DNA of 64,000 nt from Penium margaritaceum (GCA_023375785.1 SZWC01000850.1:127947-191946); one strand, 5' to 3'; numbered from the stretch's first letter, positions 20,458 through 33,460 are shown. The notes: generated from the sequence alone by a model not told the origin. Program-made: numbers and translations.

Positions 20458-21500
20458 TGAGGCCACCCTTTGCGCGGTATGCTACGTGGTTTCTACTTCG
20501 TGCACTGGGCTGTTTTTTTGTTACAGCCATCAATCATCGTGGATGGATTCACTGACAGTGAGTAGGTGTATCACAGTGATGCACAGAAAGAACTCGATAT
20601 GCTCTTCTGATTGGCGGGACTGTGGTGTCATGGAAGAGTGGAAAATTTGAGTGTGTAGCCCGAAGTACAGTAGAGGCTGAGTATGTGGCTCTTGGACCAG
20701 GTACGGGTGAAGTTGTCTATCTATGTTTCCTGCTATAGCAACTGCGAGTCCCCATACGCTGCATCCTACACTGTGACAATCAAAGCACAAAAATCCATTG
20801 CATAGAACAACAGCATGTACCACTCTCGTACAAAGCATGTCAATGTGGAGCATTACTTCGTTCATGAGTGCATTACAACCAGCATTGCTTAAGTAGCTTG
20901 GGTGAATACACGTTCACAGAGAGCTGAATTTCTCGCCAAGGCGCTTAGTGGAAATGCATTCAAGTGTGCCCTTCATGCAGTTAGCCACATGTATGCCCAT
21001 GACCCTGGGTGATGTGTATTTGTTGTCTGCCAGTATGTTCTCACCACCATGCTTATGAATTCTTGTGTGTGAAATCTCATGTATGCATGCGGGTTGACTG
21101 CCTGTGGGTCATGGGGGAGTGTTTAAGTTGTGTCCAGTTCCTGGCCACTCACATCTTTTATTCCCTCTTGTCCCACCTCAAATGCACACACATGTACAGG
21201 AGATTAAGTGATCATGGCAGAACCTAGGAAGCTCGCACCCAAGACTGGCTCAGTTTCTGTCGTCAGTCTTACCAGGAAGCGACCAAGCTCCTCGGGGATA
21301 CCACCTGGGACAGTCTGTGGATCTCACATTTCATCCTCTTGACTATCTTGCTAGGGTGTGGGAGAGGCTAGACAATGTATATCTGTGACTGCCATGGTTT
21401 TCCTCATGTTGTTGCTTGTGGGTTTCTGGGGGAACTACTCATTTCCCGAGTGCTCATCCTTTGGGGGCCACCGTGTCGGACACCAGATGTACACTTGTGA
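20458..21500 (+). mobile_element. Copia RNase H end and 3' LTR start, plus strand
   Basis: The plus strand enters copia sequence abruptly at the RNase H start (LEATLCAVCYVVSTS) and continues to the terminal region near 20960 (LAKALSGNAFKC). A polypurine tract (ATGGGGGAG) ends at 21119, and a putative LTR starts TGTTTAAG at 21120. The LTR end is unclear. Broken; only the 3' part is present. Confidence 0.6.
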
Positions 21501-22129
21501 GTAGCCGCCTCTCGGTTAATTCTTAGAGGTCGGGCTTGACCCCAGGGTGGCGGTGATGCTCGCCGAGCTCGATGCTCGGTGCGAGTGAGCACTCACCAGC
21601 TGTTACATTCTCACTTCCCTATCCTAACACTTGTACTCTTTTGCTGTCTCAAGCAAGCTTTCACATCCATGGCCTGTGTGTCCAGTGGAGACCTCCCCAC
21701 TCTATCCCTCTCTCTCCAAATTCCATCAGTTAAGAGAACTTGGGAGTAACTACATCTGACACGTCTGTTCATCCTACACCCCGTCTATACACACAGTTGA
21801 CTGTAACCACTTGGTCGTGTCCATGCATGTGCAGATCCCTAATGCAGACCTAGCTGGCAGAGCACCGTCGCGTGGTGATCCACCTATCTGCAGCTGAAAG
21901 GCAACTGCTATGGCGTGCTAGAGACTTGCTAGGGCACTCTCCCCTTTGGTTTGCAGTCTCTAGAGTTTGATCAAAACGGCTCTGCATTCAGATGCATGTA
22001 CTCTGAGATGTAGCCAAGACAACGGTTTTGGGCCACATTTCTTGGCAAGCACGCATCTCATCCACAGTGTGATTTGGCAGGCATTGATGTTGTGATCCTG
22101 ACAAGGGAACTTTTCTTGCATAACCACTA
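21501..22129. other. No gene recognised
   Basis: Mixed-composition sequence without a coding frame, structural RNA or repeat that I can name. It may include the end of the LTR that starts at 21120. Confidence 0.4.
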
Positions 22130-22330
22130 TTCACAACTAATGGACACTGTACCAAAAGTTCACAAAAAAAGAATGGGGTTTCCACTTTTGCAGAAAAATT
22201 GAATCTAACATCCAGCAAATGCATGAAATGTGTCTGAGGGCCACTGTTATGAACTAATACTCTGGATGTCCACGGTGGAAAAAATGATTACTGAGAAAAA
22301 TGTAATTCTGTGCATACCCACTTTCCATGC
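22130..22330 (+). repeat. Dispersed repeat shared with 60617-60815
   Basis: Blocks such as TTTTGCAGAAAAAT, GAGGGCCACTGTT, GGATGTCCAC, AATGTAATTCT and CATACCCACTTT occur in the same order and spacing in both places. Identity by eye is roughly 70-80 percent. It has no coding content; family unknown. Confidence 0.75.
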
Positions 22331-23515
22331 CTGGCAACATAGCATGACAAGATTGAAACAGGACCCCATTCCTGGCCTATCTGCAAGGACAGCGTGGCAG
22401 ATGACATTGCCACAAGACCACACATTGCCGATCTTTCAGTATTTCTTTGCGAGATTCCCATTGTGGCCATCCATTGGTCCAGTGCATTGGTACCTCTCTG
22501 AAGTGTCCAATGACTGTGCGCCGCTCAGTAGCCTTTAGCCAATGTCACTGAATTTCCACAGAATTCATTTGTACAATATGTTTGCGAGGTCAACCGTGAT
22601 TACATTTTTTCACCCCTCATGTATGGTGTTCAACAACTGACCGAAGAAAAATCTACAGTCAGCCCACGTTTGGACAGAACCCATGGTACAAGAGTCCAAG
22701 GGCACAATAAATGGTAATCACAAACCTATTGCTTACACTTGGTCCACTCTTCAAATGTAATGATTTGTACGGTCCACATTTGCACAAGTGGGACCCTTGC
22801 GACACATGAACTGTCACAGTCAAGGCCTATTGCCTCCCCATAGTTATTGCTTGTTGAACACACGGCCATGGCTACCGACTCATGTCATTAGCCATGTGTT
22901 ATGTATAGTTCTCTGAAGATGTATCCAAAGCATCCCAACTTATTTTTTCAATAGAAGTTGGTATGTTTAATGTTTGTTTCTCAAATGATTCAACATGTAT
23001 CAAATATATCTCACCTCACAATTTCAATACCCCTCAATGCCAATTCATGCATGAGTGATCTTCACTATACCTACATCCAGGATATCACTGTCTACAATGG
23101 CAAAGTACATTCTTGTGGAACACACATAGTTTACAAAATGCGTCCAAATACTGTAGTGACGTGTTTCACTTGGTAGGTTGACCACAATGACATAGAACAT
23201 GTTCAATATGACCTACAGAAATACTGAATGCCATGTTCAGCCAAATGTTTTTTCTGTGGACCATGCATGTCATTACATTGCACAAAGCTATGTATCCAGG
23301 TTACATGCTGCTCTACTCCATTGTCAAGACACATAATGTGTGGGAACACAGTCACACAACTATCAAGTATAGATGACTAACGTTCAATTATTGAAGTAAA
23401 CAGAATAAGAGACATGTGAAACTTAAGACTCATTGAAGGAATCATGTAGAAAACATCGCTGAATTCATCAAGTCTAGTAAAGCAGCGGTGCTAGGTCACA
23501 TGAGCTTATCCACAC
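22331..23515. other. No gene recognised
   Basis: AT-rich sequence with only short frames. I see no structural RNA, tandem repeat or recognised mobile-element part. Confidence 0.5.
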
Positions 23516-24159
23516 CTAAACATACATAGGTAAGTCGTGCACACAACATATGACCTCACAAGAAGGGCACTCTACCCCTTCACTGAACTCCCGACATGCA
23601 TCATGGAAATCTTCTCCAAACTGGGATGCATGCATGCCATTTGACATCTGGCCTTTTCTCTGTCTATCTCGCCTAGGTTGAGGTTGGCTAACTTGCAACT
23701 GATCACATCTCCATTTGTCTTCTGATCACACGCGTCAAGGGCCACATGTGATCTGACCCTCTGCCTGTGCACTCTGATCCTTGATTTGAACCTGACCACG
23801 GTCTTCTCCAGCGCATGGATCTGCCTCACCTGCACACAAGTCACAAACAAAATACACAATGGTTGAAACTGACAAGTACACCCTAACTTAGCAATGGAAG
23901 TGTCAGAAGCAACTTAGAAAAGCATTGTATATAGTCAGACAGATTGTACTCTGTGCATGTGCTTGCGTCGCAGAGGCCCCTCGTCCTTGGATGAGTCCAA
24001 GGAGGAGGAGTTCCTTGCTGTCTCCCACTCCTCAGACTCGGATGTCTCGTAGTTGGAGGCCTCATCCTCTTCTGACCAGTCAGAGGAGAATGTGCCAGTT
24101 TGTAGTGTCATGTGTTGCTGCCTCGGGAGTCCCATGATCTTCAACCTAGGAGGAAAACA

Positions 24160-24380
24160 TGGGTTCTGCTACATCATCTGCTCCCACAGTTACTGGTTCT
24201 TCTACTTCACCTGCTGTAGCAGCTCTTACAGCTACATCACATGCTGTAGCAGTGTCTGCTACTGCATCGCTAGCTACGGTAGTTCCTACTACTGCTGCTG
24301 TTACCACTTCATGGCCGTCTGTCACAAGCTCAACGTTGTACAGAATATCTGAGTCACATGTTGCATCACGACCTGCTGAC
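24160..24380 (-). repeat. Val/Ala/Thr low-complexity part of the MULE gene
   Basis: The minus strand is open as a Val/Ala/Asp/Thr-rich sequence (AVVGTTVASDAVADTATA) made of GTA, GCT and ACA triplets. A Ser/Glu-rich acidic stretch (DWSEEDEASNYETSESEEW) follows near 24090-24030. Both look like disordered C-terminal parts of the transposase gene. Confidence 0.45.
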
Positions 24381-24549
24381 AAAGTTCTACTGCCAACACC
24401 ACCATCACCACATGTACCACTTCCTACAGAAAGTTGTCTTGCACAAGCTACTACAACACTGGCTGGTGCACCGCTTCAGAGGATATTCAACCAGCCCTCA
24501 GTGACTGCAGATGTGCTCCCTCTTATGAAGCTCATAGCAGTCCTTGCGC

Positions 24550-25963
24550 TTGGACCTCCACCGCCCCGCACCCCGCTTGCTGCCTAACAAGTCCCAACCA
24601 TTCTCATCGTATCACAGCTTGCGCACTTTGATCCAAGGCATGGGGTGGTAGTAGATCCTCTTCTACACCATCTGAGTGAGGTGTATATCCACGTACATCT
24701 CCAGACTCACTCTTGCATCCAGCAGTAGGCTGACCACGTGTTGGCAGGGATAGGCATACTCAGCCCACTGGCCACAGTTGCACTTCTTCATGTTGTAGTC
24801 CACCTCACAGTCGGAAAGGTTTTTTGGCCCCGAGATGGTCCAAGAGAGTGGTCCCACCTGGATGAAATCATGCTCCCGCACATGCTCCGCATAGTTCTTC
24901 ATCTTACCATTGGCCAGCGGGGCGAGCATGGTCTTGTAGTCATTTTCCAGCTTGTGTCATTTCGCAAGTAACTTCCGCACCCACATATACACCTACGCAA
25001 AACAGTGGAAGGGGTAGAGGTGTCGGAGGCCCATGATGTGGGCGTTCAGTGACTCCGGCATGTGCTCATCGTGTTTCTACCACGTGCCATTGTGTAGTAG
25101 ACCCAACTCCACTTTTCCAATGGAATTCCCGGTTCTCCACCACCACCAAAGATGCAGTAAAAACCCTGCTTGGATGCCCATGACAGGTTGGCTTGGGCAC
25201 GCTTGAACTCTTTGGCGCAGAAGGCGTGTGCAAGGGTCCAAAATAGGTCTGTTGTGACCCTATCAGCCTTTGACTTGATGTTCTCATGGATGTGCTACAT
25301 TCAGAAAGTGTATGTTGCACGAGGCAGATCACAAGCCACAATAGCTAGGAGCTCGCCATCAAGGTCGGAAATCATGGTCATGCCACGGTCTCTTTCCATG
25401 GGATAAGATTACGCAATTAAATGCACAAACCACATCCAATTGTCCTTGTCTTCCTGGTTGTACAATGTCCAAGCCATGGGAACCGAGAGGTTGTTGGCAT
25501 CCCAATAGTGTGCAATCAACAGGACCTGTTTGAAGCCATTTTTCAGGAACGTAGCATCCACAATGATAAGGCAACGGACGTGGTTCCAACCCTCCCGACA
25601 TGTCTGGGGTGCAATGAAGGCTCGGAAAAACAGATAGTTGTTGTCTTGCTCCGCGTACGCGACTATCCGACGATCCACTCTCTTCCACTGCAAGCCATAC
25701 ATTCCATAACAAGCCAATTTGCAAAGGGGCAGTAGCAACAAGGACGTATGCAAACTTGAGTGTAAAATTTTGTACATGAATCTCAGTGATATACACAAGG
25801 AAGAGAGACAAGGAAAGCGTATTCTCTCCCATGAGCTTCTCCTAGGCCACCTTTTTGGCACGGTAGACAACCGCGTATTGCACCTTCTCATTTGTGTGGG
25901 CCTGGACAATTCACTGCAGGCCCTTGGTGTTGGTTGAGGGCTTCTTCTTGATGATTTGATCAA
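24550..25963 (-). pseudogene. MULE transposase: DDE domain and SWIM zinc finger
   Basis: Near 25690-25410 the minus strand reads LIIVDATFLKNG, a spacer, then MAWTLYNQEDKDNWMWF, the MULE transposase core with its first catalytic Asp. ISDLDGELL near 25360 corresponds to the second Asp region (usually ISDRDxxL). KSADRV/LFWTLAHAFCAKEF-like sequence near 25240-25200 and a conserved Trp-rich part near 25130 follow. Near 24830-24720 lies the SWIM finger CNC...YPCQH. Then MPWIKVRKL and a basic stretch near 24640-24540 resemble the usual plant MULE C-terminus. Stops and frame changes occur throughout, so it is inactive. An intron acceptor-like TGTGTGCAG near 23830 could join a downstream coiled-coil exon. 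Confidence 0.75.
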
Positions 25964-26646
25964 TGTGGCGCAAAACCCAAGCAGTACGCCGCATCCGGTC
26001 GCCCTTCTTTATGTTGGGCGTGCACTTGTGCCCATCAACCCAATCAATGACGCTGATGTTGCCCTGCTTGTACTGGTAGCGCGCCTTCAGCAGCCACGCA
26101 CAGTCAGTGGTCTTCCACTAACCACAGCGGACCTCAAGTCACGTTGGCTCTCTATGGACCAAGGACAGCGACATATTGCGATTCACAACAAAATCTTCGA
26201 CCTCCTCACAACACGCCCCCATGTTCGGAAAGGCTTGGCCACTCTGGAAATCCGTGCATCTTCCCTTGGGCTTGCATGAGCGTGGAGTAGGAGCACCTTG
26301 TATGTATCTTCTGGTTTTCTAAAGGGGGTGATGGAGTGTTGTCTCTAGATGACCCTACAGACACAAAAGAAGGAGAACATCAGACAGCTGTGTCTAGCCC
26401 TTGTCAGCAGCAGACAGTACTTGGTAGAAAGCAAACAGTGTACTTTGACATCCCATGAGATCCAACCCCGTCAGCTGCGATGCCATGTGTACACAGGTAG
26501 TGTGCTCAGCCCACCTGCATGATAACAACGAAATGGACGGACTTGTTATGTGCCTCCAATCTGCATTGTCTCCTCTTCAAAGCGCTGTGGAGAGCGTGAG
26601 GGTCATGCGCTCCAAGGAACTGATATGACCCTTGTACGCATGCTCC

Positions 26647-27200
26647 TAAGGGGAACAGTGCGATTCAAATGGGACCAGAATCACCTTGAATGGTCAAGTG
26701 TAGGCCAAGTTAGGGTTAAGTAAAGGAGGACGTCCATGGCGCACCTCGGCTAGCCCAGCTCATTGACACACGAGCTCCTACGGGTGAGACTCGCTAATCT
26801 ATATCACCCAGCGGCCGGCAAACAAAGCTCACCGGCTCACTTCCAAACCTTGAGGGTGAAATGCCTCTCGAGCCCCAAAGCCTGGAACACTTCTCATTCC
26901 GAGTTTGTACCTAACCTAGGTCGGACAAATGTATTATCAGCCAGCTGGGAAGACTCAACTAGGTCTATGAAAGTAAAACAGAGCAAGTGAACAGATTAAG
27001 TACGTGGGTCATTAATCTAGTTTTTGGGCTATGCTGGAGAGAGGGAGACGAGCACGTGGGTGAAGTAGCAGAAGGTGTGTAGTGCTAGCGCACTTGTGGC
27101 GAGTACGCTCACTGTGCGTTGCCTCCGCTCTCTGTATCAGCATGCCCTGCACACTCATGACCACAACAGAGGGAAGTATATACACAGGAGAGAATTAACA
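26647..27200 (-). repeat. 3' LTR of family-D copia
   Basis: 554 bp. On the minus strand it begins TGTTAATTCTC and ends in ..CCCCTTA. The polypurine tract CCAAGGGGG lies just inside at about 27203-27211. Confidence 0.9.
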
Positions 27201-30200
27201 CACCCCCTTGGACATGATTGTAGCAGGTCAGCAACCAAGTTGTTGGAGTTGCTGATGAAGTGAGGGAGAGGGTAGAGCCTTGGTAAGGAAATCAGCAAGC
27301 TGATCAGTGCCCTTGATAGGACAGACCAGCACAGCTCCTGCGTCGACTGCTTCACGAACGAAGTGATGTTCTACTTTGATGTGCTTTGTGCGTGGGTGTA
27401 ACACACCATCATTTGCTGCAGTGCAACGCGCTGCTGAGCTATCACTGTGCAGCGACATAGCAGGCACATGCATTTCCAACTCCTCAAGCAATCTTGCCAA
27501 CCAGATTCCCTCACAAGACGCTTCCCCAAGTGCCATGTACTCTGCTTCTACCACGCTGCAAGCCACACACAACTGTTTTGCACTGCGCCATGACACAGCT
27601 GTACCCCAGACACGAAAAACATACCCTCCCCGACTACACCCACGTTTGTCACACGCATAATCACTGTCGCAGAACCCATCCAGCAGGGAATTTGAAGTGG
27701 GGAAAAACACAAGGCCAACCTCAGCGGTGTCCAGGACATAGCGCAGCGATTTCAACAAGGCTTTGTGATGTGTGCTGCGTGGCTGCTGACTGAACTGAGC
27801 CAACACATTGACTTCACATGAGATGTCAGGACGTGTCGTGGATGCCAGATATGAGAGACTTCCAGTAATCTGCCGGTACAGTGTGGGATCACAGTCTGGT
27901 CCATAGTCTGTGGTGTGCACGTCCAACAGGTGGGCATAAACATCAGGGCTCATGGGTGATTGTTGGTGGGGCAAGTGAGTCACAAGATACTGGAAGTGTG
28001 CAGTGAGATGTGTGATGAACCGACCTTGGTACAAGGTGAGTGTGCGTGCAGCTCTTTCTCTAGTGATTGTCATTCCCAGAACGTTACGTGCTTCACCTAG
28101 ATCTGTCATGCTGTAGTGCTGGGTGAGCAGTGCCTTGGTGTGTGTGATGAGAGAGAGGGAGGGAGATAGGATGAGGAGGTCATCCACATAAACCAAAACA
28201 GCAACAGGCGTATTCTCCTTTCATTGCAGAAAGAGAGCAGGGTCACACAAACTTTGGATAAAGCCACCAGTTTCCAGCATGTGGTTGAACTCCTTGTTCC
28301 AGCACCTAGGTGCTTGCTTTAGGCCGTAAAGGGATTTAAGCAGCAGCCACACACGATCAGTTCCGTCCTCAAATCCTTCTGGTTGTTTCACATACAGTTC
28401 CTCCTCTAGGGGACCGTTGAGGAAAGCATTCTTTACATCCATTTGATGTATCTCCCAGTCTTCATGAGCAGCGACCCCCAGCAATGCACGGCTCGTGCCA
28501 TACTTGCCAACCTGTGCATAGGTATCAGTGAAGTCTTGGCCTGGGATTTGATGAAATCCCTTCACCACTAGGTGTGCCTTGTACTTCTCAATCATACCAG
28601 CCAGATTCCTTTTCAACTTGAACACCCATTCAACATCAATAGCCTTTTGTCCAGGCAGTAGGGGAACCAGTTCAAACACTTCATGCTCCAGGAGAGCATT
28701 GAGTTCAACTGCCATGGCCTTTTCCCATTCGGCTGCATCTGTGCACCCCCTAGCCTCCATAAGGGTCAGTGGCTCCACTGGCGTGGAGCTGACATCATTG
28801 GGACCAACTCTGTGATAAAACTTTCTGTAGTTCACTTGTGGGATATCCCGCAAGGAGCGTCGCACGGGCTCCGGTGAGGGTGTCACTATCTTCTTAGAAC
28901 TGTCTGGTGGATGTTGCTGAGACAAACCAGGGGGTGAGTGTGGAGCACTCGACTCTGTGCTAGCCAGATCAGTGGGTGTCAAAATATCAGTGGGAATGGA
29001 CTTGTCTTGTTCTCCACTATGTCCCGTCTGTGAGGGAGATGTCGTCACTCTTGTCGGAACAAACACGGGCACACTCACCTAATGTGGGTAGTGCTCTGGT
29101 TCTGCCATGTTGGGTACATGCTTCAGGGTGCGAAGCAACTTGTAAGGCATGTGCTCCAAGAACGGTGCATTTTGACTCTCAAGAAGGCAATGACTCGTGG
29201 GGTCCCAAAATCACCATGCTTTGGAGGCATGTGAGACCCCTACAACTACACACCAGCGGCCACGTGCACTGAGGTTGTGTTGGCGCTGCAGTTGAGCAAG
29301 CCACACACATGCCATTGTTCCCCACACCCTGGCTGGAAAAAGGTCCGCCTTTTCTTTGAACCATTGTTCCCAAGGCGTCACAGTTTTTGGCAGAGGGCCT
29401 TGTGGGACACGATTCCACACCCATGTGACATACTTGACCGCTTCTTCCCAGAGCCAAAGGATAGACCAGACTTTGTCAGCAATGTATGCAGAGCGTCACC
29501 CAGTGTGCGGTGCCATCGCTCTGCCACTCTGTTATGTTGGGGTGTGTAGGGTGCAGTTGTTTGATGCTCAATACCCTTTGCTTTGAGTGCAGCAGTCAAG
29601 GCACCCATGAATTCACCCCCTCAGTCTGTACGCAGTTTCAACAGCTTGCATTTTCTCTAGCGTTCAGGGAGCGGGATCCACTTGACGATCGCCCGTTGAG
29701 CATCTGATTTTGTCTTGAGCAGAAAGGCCCAACGGAACCGGCTATAGTCATCTGTCAGTGTGAGGACGTCCTGTGACCCATACTGGATAGATGGGACAGG
29801 CATGGGTCCGGTTAAGTCAGTGTGTACCAGTTCAAGTGGGGACTTTCTTTCTCTGTTTGACTTTGGAAAGACTTGTCTATGAGCCTTACCCTCCTGACAT
29901 TCAAGACAGGTGTCTGCTCTCAACCCATGCGGAAAATCATCTGGATGGAGACCTTGTGCGGTGGTGTGCTTGACCATGTCCTCAATCAGGTCAGTGTGGA
30001 TGTGCGCCAAGCGGCGGTGCAGCAGTTCAGTGTGCTTTGCATCAGTTGCAGTCACGACAAGTGCTTGTGGGGGGCGTGAGTGCGTAGGAACGAGGGGAAA
30101 GAGTGTGAGACGATAAAGCATGTCAGCATGTAAGGGCCCATCAACCAGCAAGGCACCATTCACATAAAAAAGCGTGCATCGTTGCTTTTGCATGACTGTG

Positions 30201-32263
30201 GACACGCTGGCTTGGCGATCAAGCTGACCCCCAGACAACAAATTCACTTTGAGTTTTGGTACATACAATACACCAGTCAGCCAGATCACCCCACCTGGTG
30301 CCTGAAGTGCCACAGTTCCCACACCATCCACAGCTAGGACTTCCCCTGACCCGGTCTTCACCCCTTCCACATCATGCACAGCATACAACAAAGCAAAAAG
30401 CTGGCGGTGCGGTAACATGTGGTGCGAGGCAGCAGTGTCATACAACCATTCGTGCATGGGAAATGTGTGTGAGGTGGTGACGTGAGTATGACCGAGCCGC
30501 TGACCTGGTGGCTGCTGAGGGGCCGTAGGCTCTGGCGGCTGAAGCTCCATATGTGCAGTCCAGCCGACTGGTGGTGCTGCGACAGGCTGCTGTGCCTTGG
30601 TCATTGCTGCGTAGACACACTGTGCCCACGCTGGTGCAGGACTGGGACGGTCGTGTTGGTCGCCACATAGTAGGGCCCCTGGTACATGGATAGAGGCCCC
30701 TACACCCCTGGGAATGGCGCTGGGAACTGCTACAAAGGTGAGCCAAAGGTGGCTGCATCAAAGGGAGATGGTGCACGTACCCCCCTTGGCGCATGTGTCG
30801 GCCAGGCAGGCGGGTGGAGCTACTGTCGAGGCTGGAGACGCAGCTGCGGCAGGAAAGGCTGCTACTGCTGCTGCTGAGGAGAAGGCTTCATAATGCACTG
30901 GAGCTCGGGACACGCCCGCCAGTATTCCCCTTGTGACCACAGTAGTTGCACGTTTTCCCTCCTGCACCCCGTCCACAACCGCGCCCTCCTCCTGACCGTA
31001 TGCCACGACCTCCTCTGCCGCCTCCACCACTCCGACCTCTAGCGTATCCTGACCCAGAGCGTTCTGCAGAGGCGACCTGGTGCACAAATGCACTCGCTGC
31101 TGGCGCCTCTGCCTCTTGGGCCTCACCACGGAGGATGTCCTCGTAGCGGCGAAGCTCCTCAAACACCTCCGCCAAATTCCTGCTTTCGATGTCTGTAATG
31201 CGTAGTCGCCGCAGTAGGTTGTGACGAAACTCTCTGTACCGCTCTCCTAGGTGGAGGAGTACTAGGTCCAGCCACTCCAGGATGGAACATGGAGCGCCCA
31301 ACCCTATAATTCGACGGTGGATGTCCATGGCTGCGTCCCAGAAGTCAGCTATGGGCGCTCCTCGATTAGTGTAGAGTTGGTGTAGCCTGTCACAGAGTAA
31401 GATGACGAGCGCCATGCCTCTCTCTTCATGGCGGGTGGCGAGGTGTTTCCATGCCTTGTGTGGACGTGGAGCACCGCTACGCGGGTCAGTTGGATCCTCC
31501 CCTTTGCCACCAAAGCGTAGGTGACGTATTGCGTATGCGTGCTCGTCGGGGAGGGCCCGTACGAGGGCGTTGAAGGCACGTAGGAGCACGCGCTCATCGG
31601 CGTCGTCGGTTGGTGGCGTGAGATACAGCACTTTTAAGCCGTGTTCCGCCGCCTATGCGAGGAAGATGTCCTTCCACGCCAGAAATCACAGGCACCTAGC
31701 GGGGGAGGGGTCAAGTCCTTTTGAGACGTGACTTTCGTGAGATCCTCCCACGTCACGTGCTGGACATGGCGGCCGCTTGATGTGCCGGTTGGCTTCCGGC
31801 ATGTTGACTGGCGCTGGGACCAGAGTTGCCTCCCGGCATGTAGCCCGCGGCACTCATGACAGGTGCCGGGTTCTCCTCGTCGCGTTTTTGCCTAGAGCAG
31901 CAAGGGAGGGTGTGCTAGCGGTCCGCTCCCGCACTCTAGCCTGCGCCCCTCCTCGTGAGGGGACCTCTCAATGCTGTTGTTGCTTCGTATCCGTGCCGGG
32001 ATCGCCCAGCACTCTCCCCGTCCGCGGATGTGAGCTTTGACGAGGTGCCTCAGCAGACCTCATCCCCTTGAGGCACCTTAGCGCGACTCTCCGGCTGCCC
32101 TATGGCCCTGCGTGGCCCTGGCAGCCATTTGCGCTCCATTTCTGCAGCTCGAATCTGCTCGAACGACGTCACAAGCCGCTGCGGACTTCCGGCGCCCCTC
32201 ACAAAGCCACCACACGCTTTTGCGTTTTCCTCATGCTACATAATCCCTCAGCCCGCAATTAGT

Positions 32264-32275
32264 GCTCTGATGCCA
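32264..32275 (-). other. Primer-binding site, family-D copia
   Basis: On the minus strand TGGCATCAGAGC directly follows the 5' LTR. It differs at one position from the plant initiator tRNA-Met 3'-end primer site TGGTATCAGAGC. Confidence 0.8.
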
Positions 32276-32828
32276 TAAGGGGAACAGTGCGATTCAAATG
32301 GGCCGGAATCACCTTGAATGGTTAAGTGTAGGCCAAGTTAGGGTTGAGTAAAGGAGGGCGTCCATGGCGCACCTCGGCTAGCCCAGCTCATTGACACACA
32401 AGAGCTCTTACGGGTGAGACTCGCTAATCGATCTCACCCAGCGGCCGGCAAAAGAAGCTCGCCGGATCGCTTCCAAAACTCGAGGGTGAAATGCCTCTCC
32501 AATCCAAAGCCTGGAACACCTCTCATTCCGATATTGTACCTAACCTAGGTCGGACAAATGCATCATCAGCTAGCTGGGAAGACTAAACTAGGTCTATGAA
32601 AGTAAAACAGAGCAAGTGAACAAATCAAGCACGTGGGTCATTAATCTAGTTTCTGGGCTATGCTGGAGGGAAGGAGACAAGCACGTGGGTGAGCAACAGA
32701 AGGTGTATAGTGCTAGCCCACTTGTTGTGAGTGCGCTCACTGTGCGTCGCCTCCGCTTTGTGTATCAGCATGCCCTGCACACTCATGACCACAACAGAGG
32801 GAAATATATACATAGGAGAGAATTAACA
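32276..32828 (-). repeat. 5' LTR of family-D copia
   Basis: 553 bp, aligning over its whole length with 26647-27200 with small indels and about 45-50 substitutions by eye. Confidence 0.9.
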
Positions 32829-33432
32829 GCTCCGCCTACTTCGTGAAGAGGAACTAGGTCTCAGGGTAGTAACGGAATATGACGACCTCAGGAGGATTGA
32901 TGTCTTCCTTCTTTGAGTAGTCACCTGGTAATGCATAGAAAATGGCAGCCATTGTGGCCAACAGTAGGTGTAACACTGTTACCCATTCGTTGCAATATGC
33001 ATCGTACCCACCATACGAAATTGGCAAATGCACCCGTTGCCAATGCGAGGAGGTTAGCCATCCAGGAGACAGAGCCCGGGTGTGACAAGCAGGCGACATT
33101 GGCAGGACATGACCAGCATCATGAGCAAGCAGCAACAATGGCTCAACTTTCACGACCCCTACCAACGCCAACAGCAAACGTCCACGTCGCATGGCGGTTG
33201 GCCGACCATTCATGATGACAATCGTCGCTAACCATGCAAGGGGGTACAAAACTTTAGGATGGGATGGAAAAACACATTAAGTACACCATGCATCGGGGAC
33301 TGGAACTAATGATGTTAAATCAAGCTCGTGACCAGTCTCGATCTTGTTTGTCGCTTTTTCTTCTCTTCTTCTTGTCTTGTACTGCACAAAACAAGACAAT
33401 CTCAATCTTTCTCGTGCAAGACAAGATGAGAC
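32829..33432 (-). pseudogene. Probable N-terminal part of the split MULE gene, and flank
   Basis: The minus strand between about 33250 and 32830 is open for 131 residues and contains RVHLPISYGGYDAYCNEW and EVVIFRYYPE. This resembles the N-terminal ubiquitin/PB1-like part of plant MULE proteins (VPIxYGG...). Across the GCTCC site it faces the interrupted MULE at 26641, in the same orientation. The link is inference. From 33250 to 33432 there is only AT-rich, CTT-rich sequence. Confidence 0.4.
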
Positions 33433-33434
33433 TA

Positions 33435-33460
33435 CCCTACTGCACTTGGATTTTGATTAT
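33435..33460 (+). repeat. Left terminal inverted repeat
   Basis: CCCTACTGCACTTGGATTTT and six further bases pair with the right end at 36401-36426, with three mismatches. Confidence 0.8.

Larger units (their letters stand above)
23516..26641 (-). mobile_element. Mutator-like (MULE) DNA transposon, minus strand
   Basis: The segment holds most of a MULE transposase gene read leftwards, with Ser/Glu-rich and low-complexity C-terminal exons at 23516-24380. The right end is cut by the copia inserted at 26642-26646. Matching N-terminal-like sequence continues on the far side at 32829-33250. Terminal inverted repeats were not found. Confidence 0.7.
26647..32828 (-). mobile_element. Ty1/copia element, family D, nearly whole, minus strand
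   Basis: Both LTRs, primer site, polypurine tract, gag and pol are present in order, flanked by the perfect 5-bp target duplication GCTCC (26642-26646 and 32829-32833). Read leftwards: 5' LTR 32276-32828; primer site 32264-32275; gag about 31630-30890 with a CNYCGHKGN knuckle; protease (LYDTAASHHM near 30440); GAG-pre-integrase and integrase (LHRRLAHI, VHTDLTGPM, QHNRVAERWHR; about 30100-29500); RT (about 28860-28080, with MVYVDDLLIL); RNase H to about 27230 (TKHIKVEHHFVRE); polypurine tract; 3' LTR 26647-27200. It looks almost whole with a handful of breaks. The LTRs differ at roughly 8-10 percent of sites by eye, so the insertion is not recent. Confidence 0.93.

Noticed and set aside
21404-21592. 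Short Arg-rich minus frame near 21.5 kb
   Set aside because: It is short, lacks motifs and lies in LTR-like or intergenic sequence.
32854-33249. Stand-alone host gene on the minus strand
   Set aside because: Its position, strand and YGG-type motif fit the missing N-terminal part of the MULE split by the copia. It has no start or stop context of its own that I trust.
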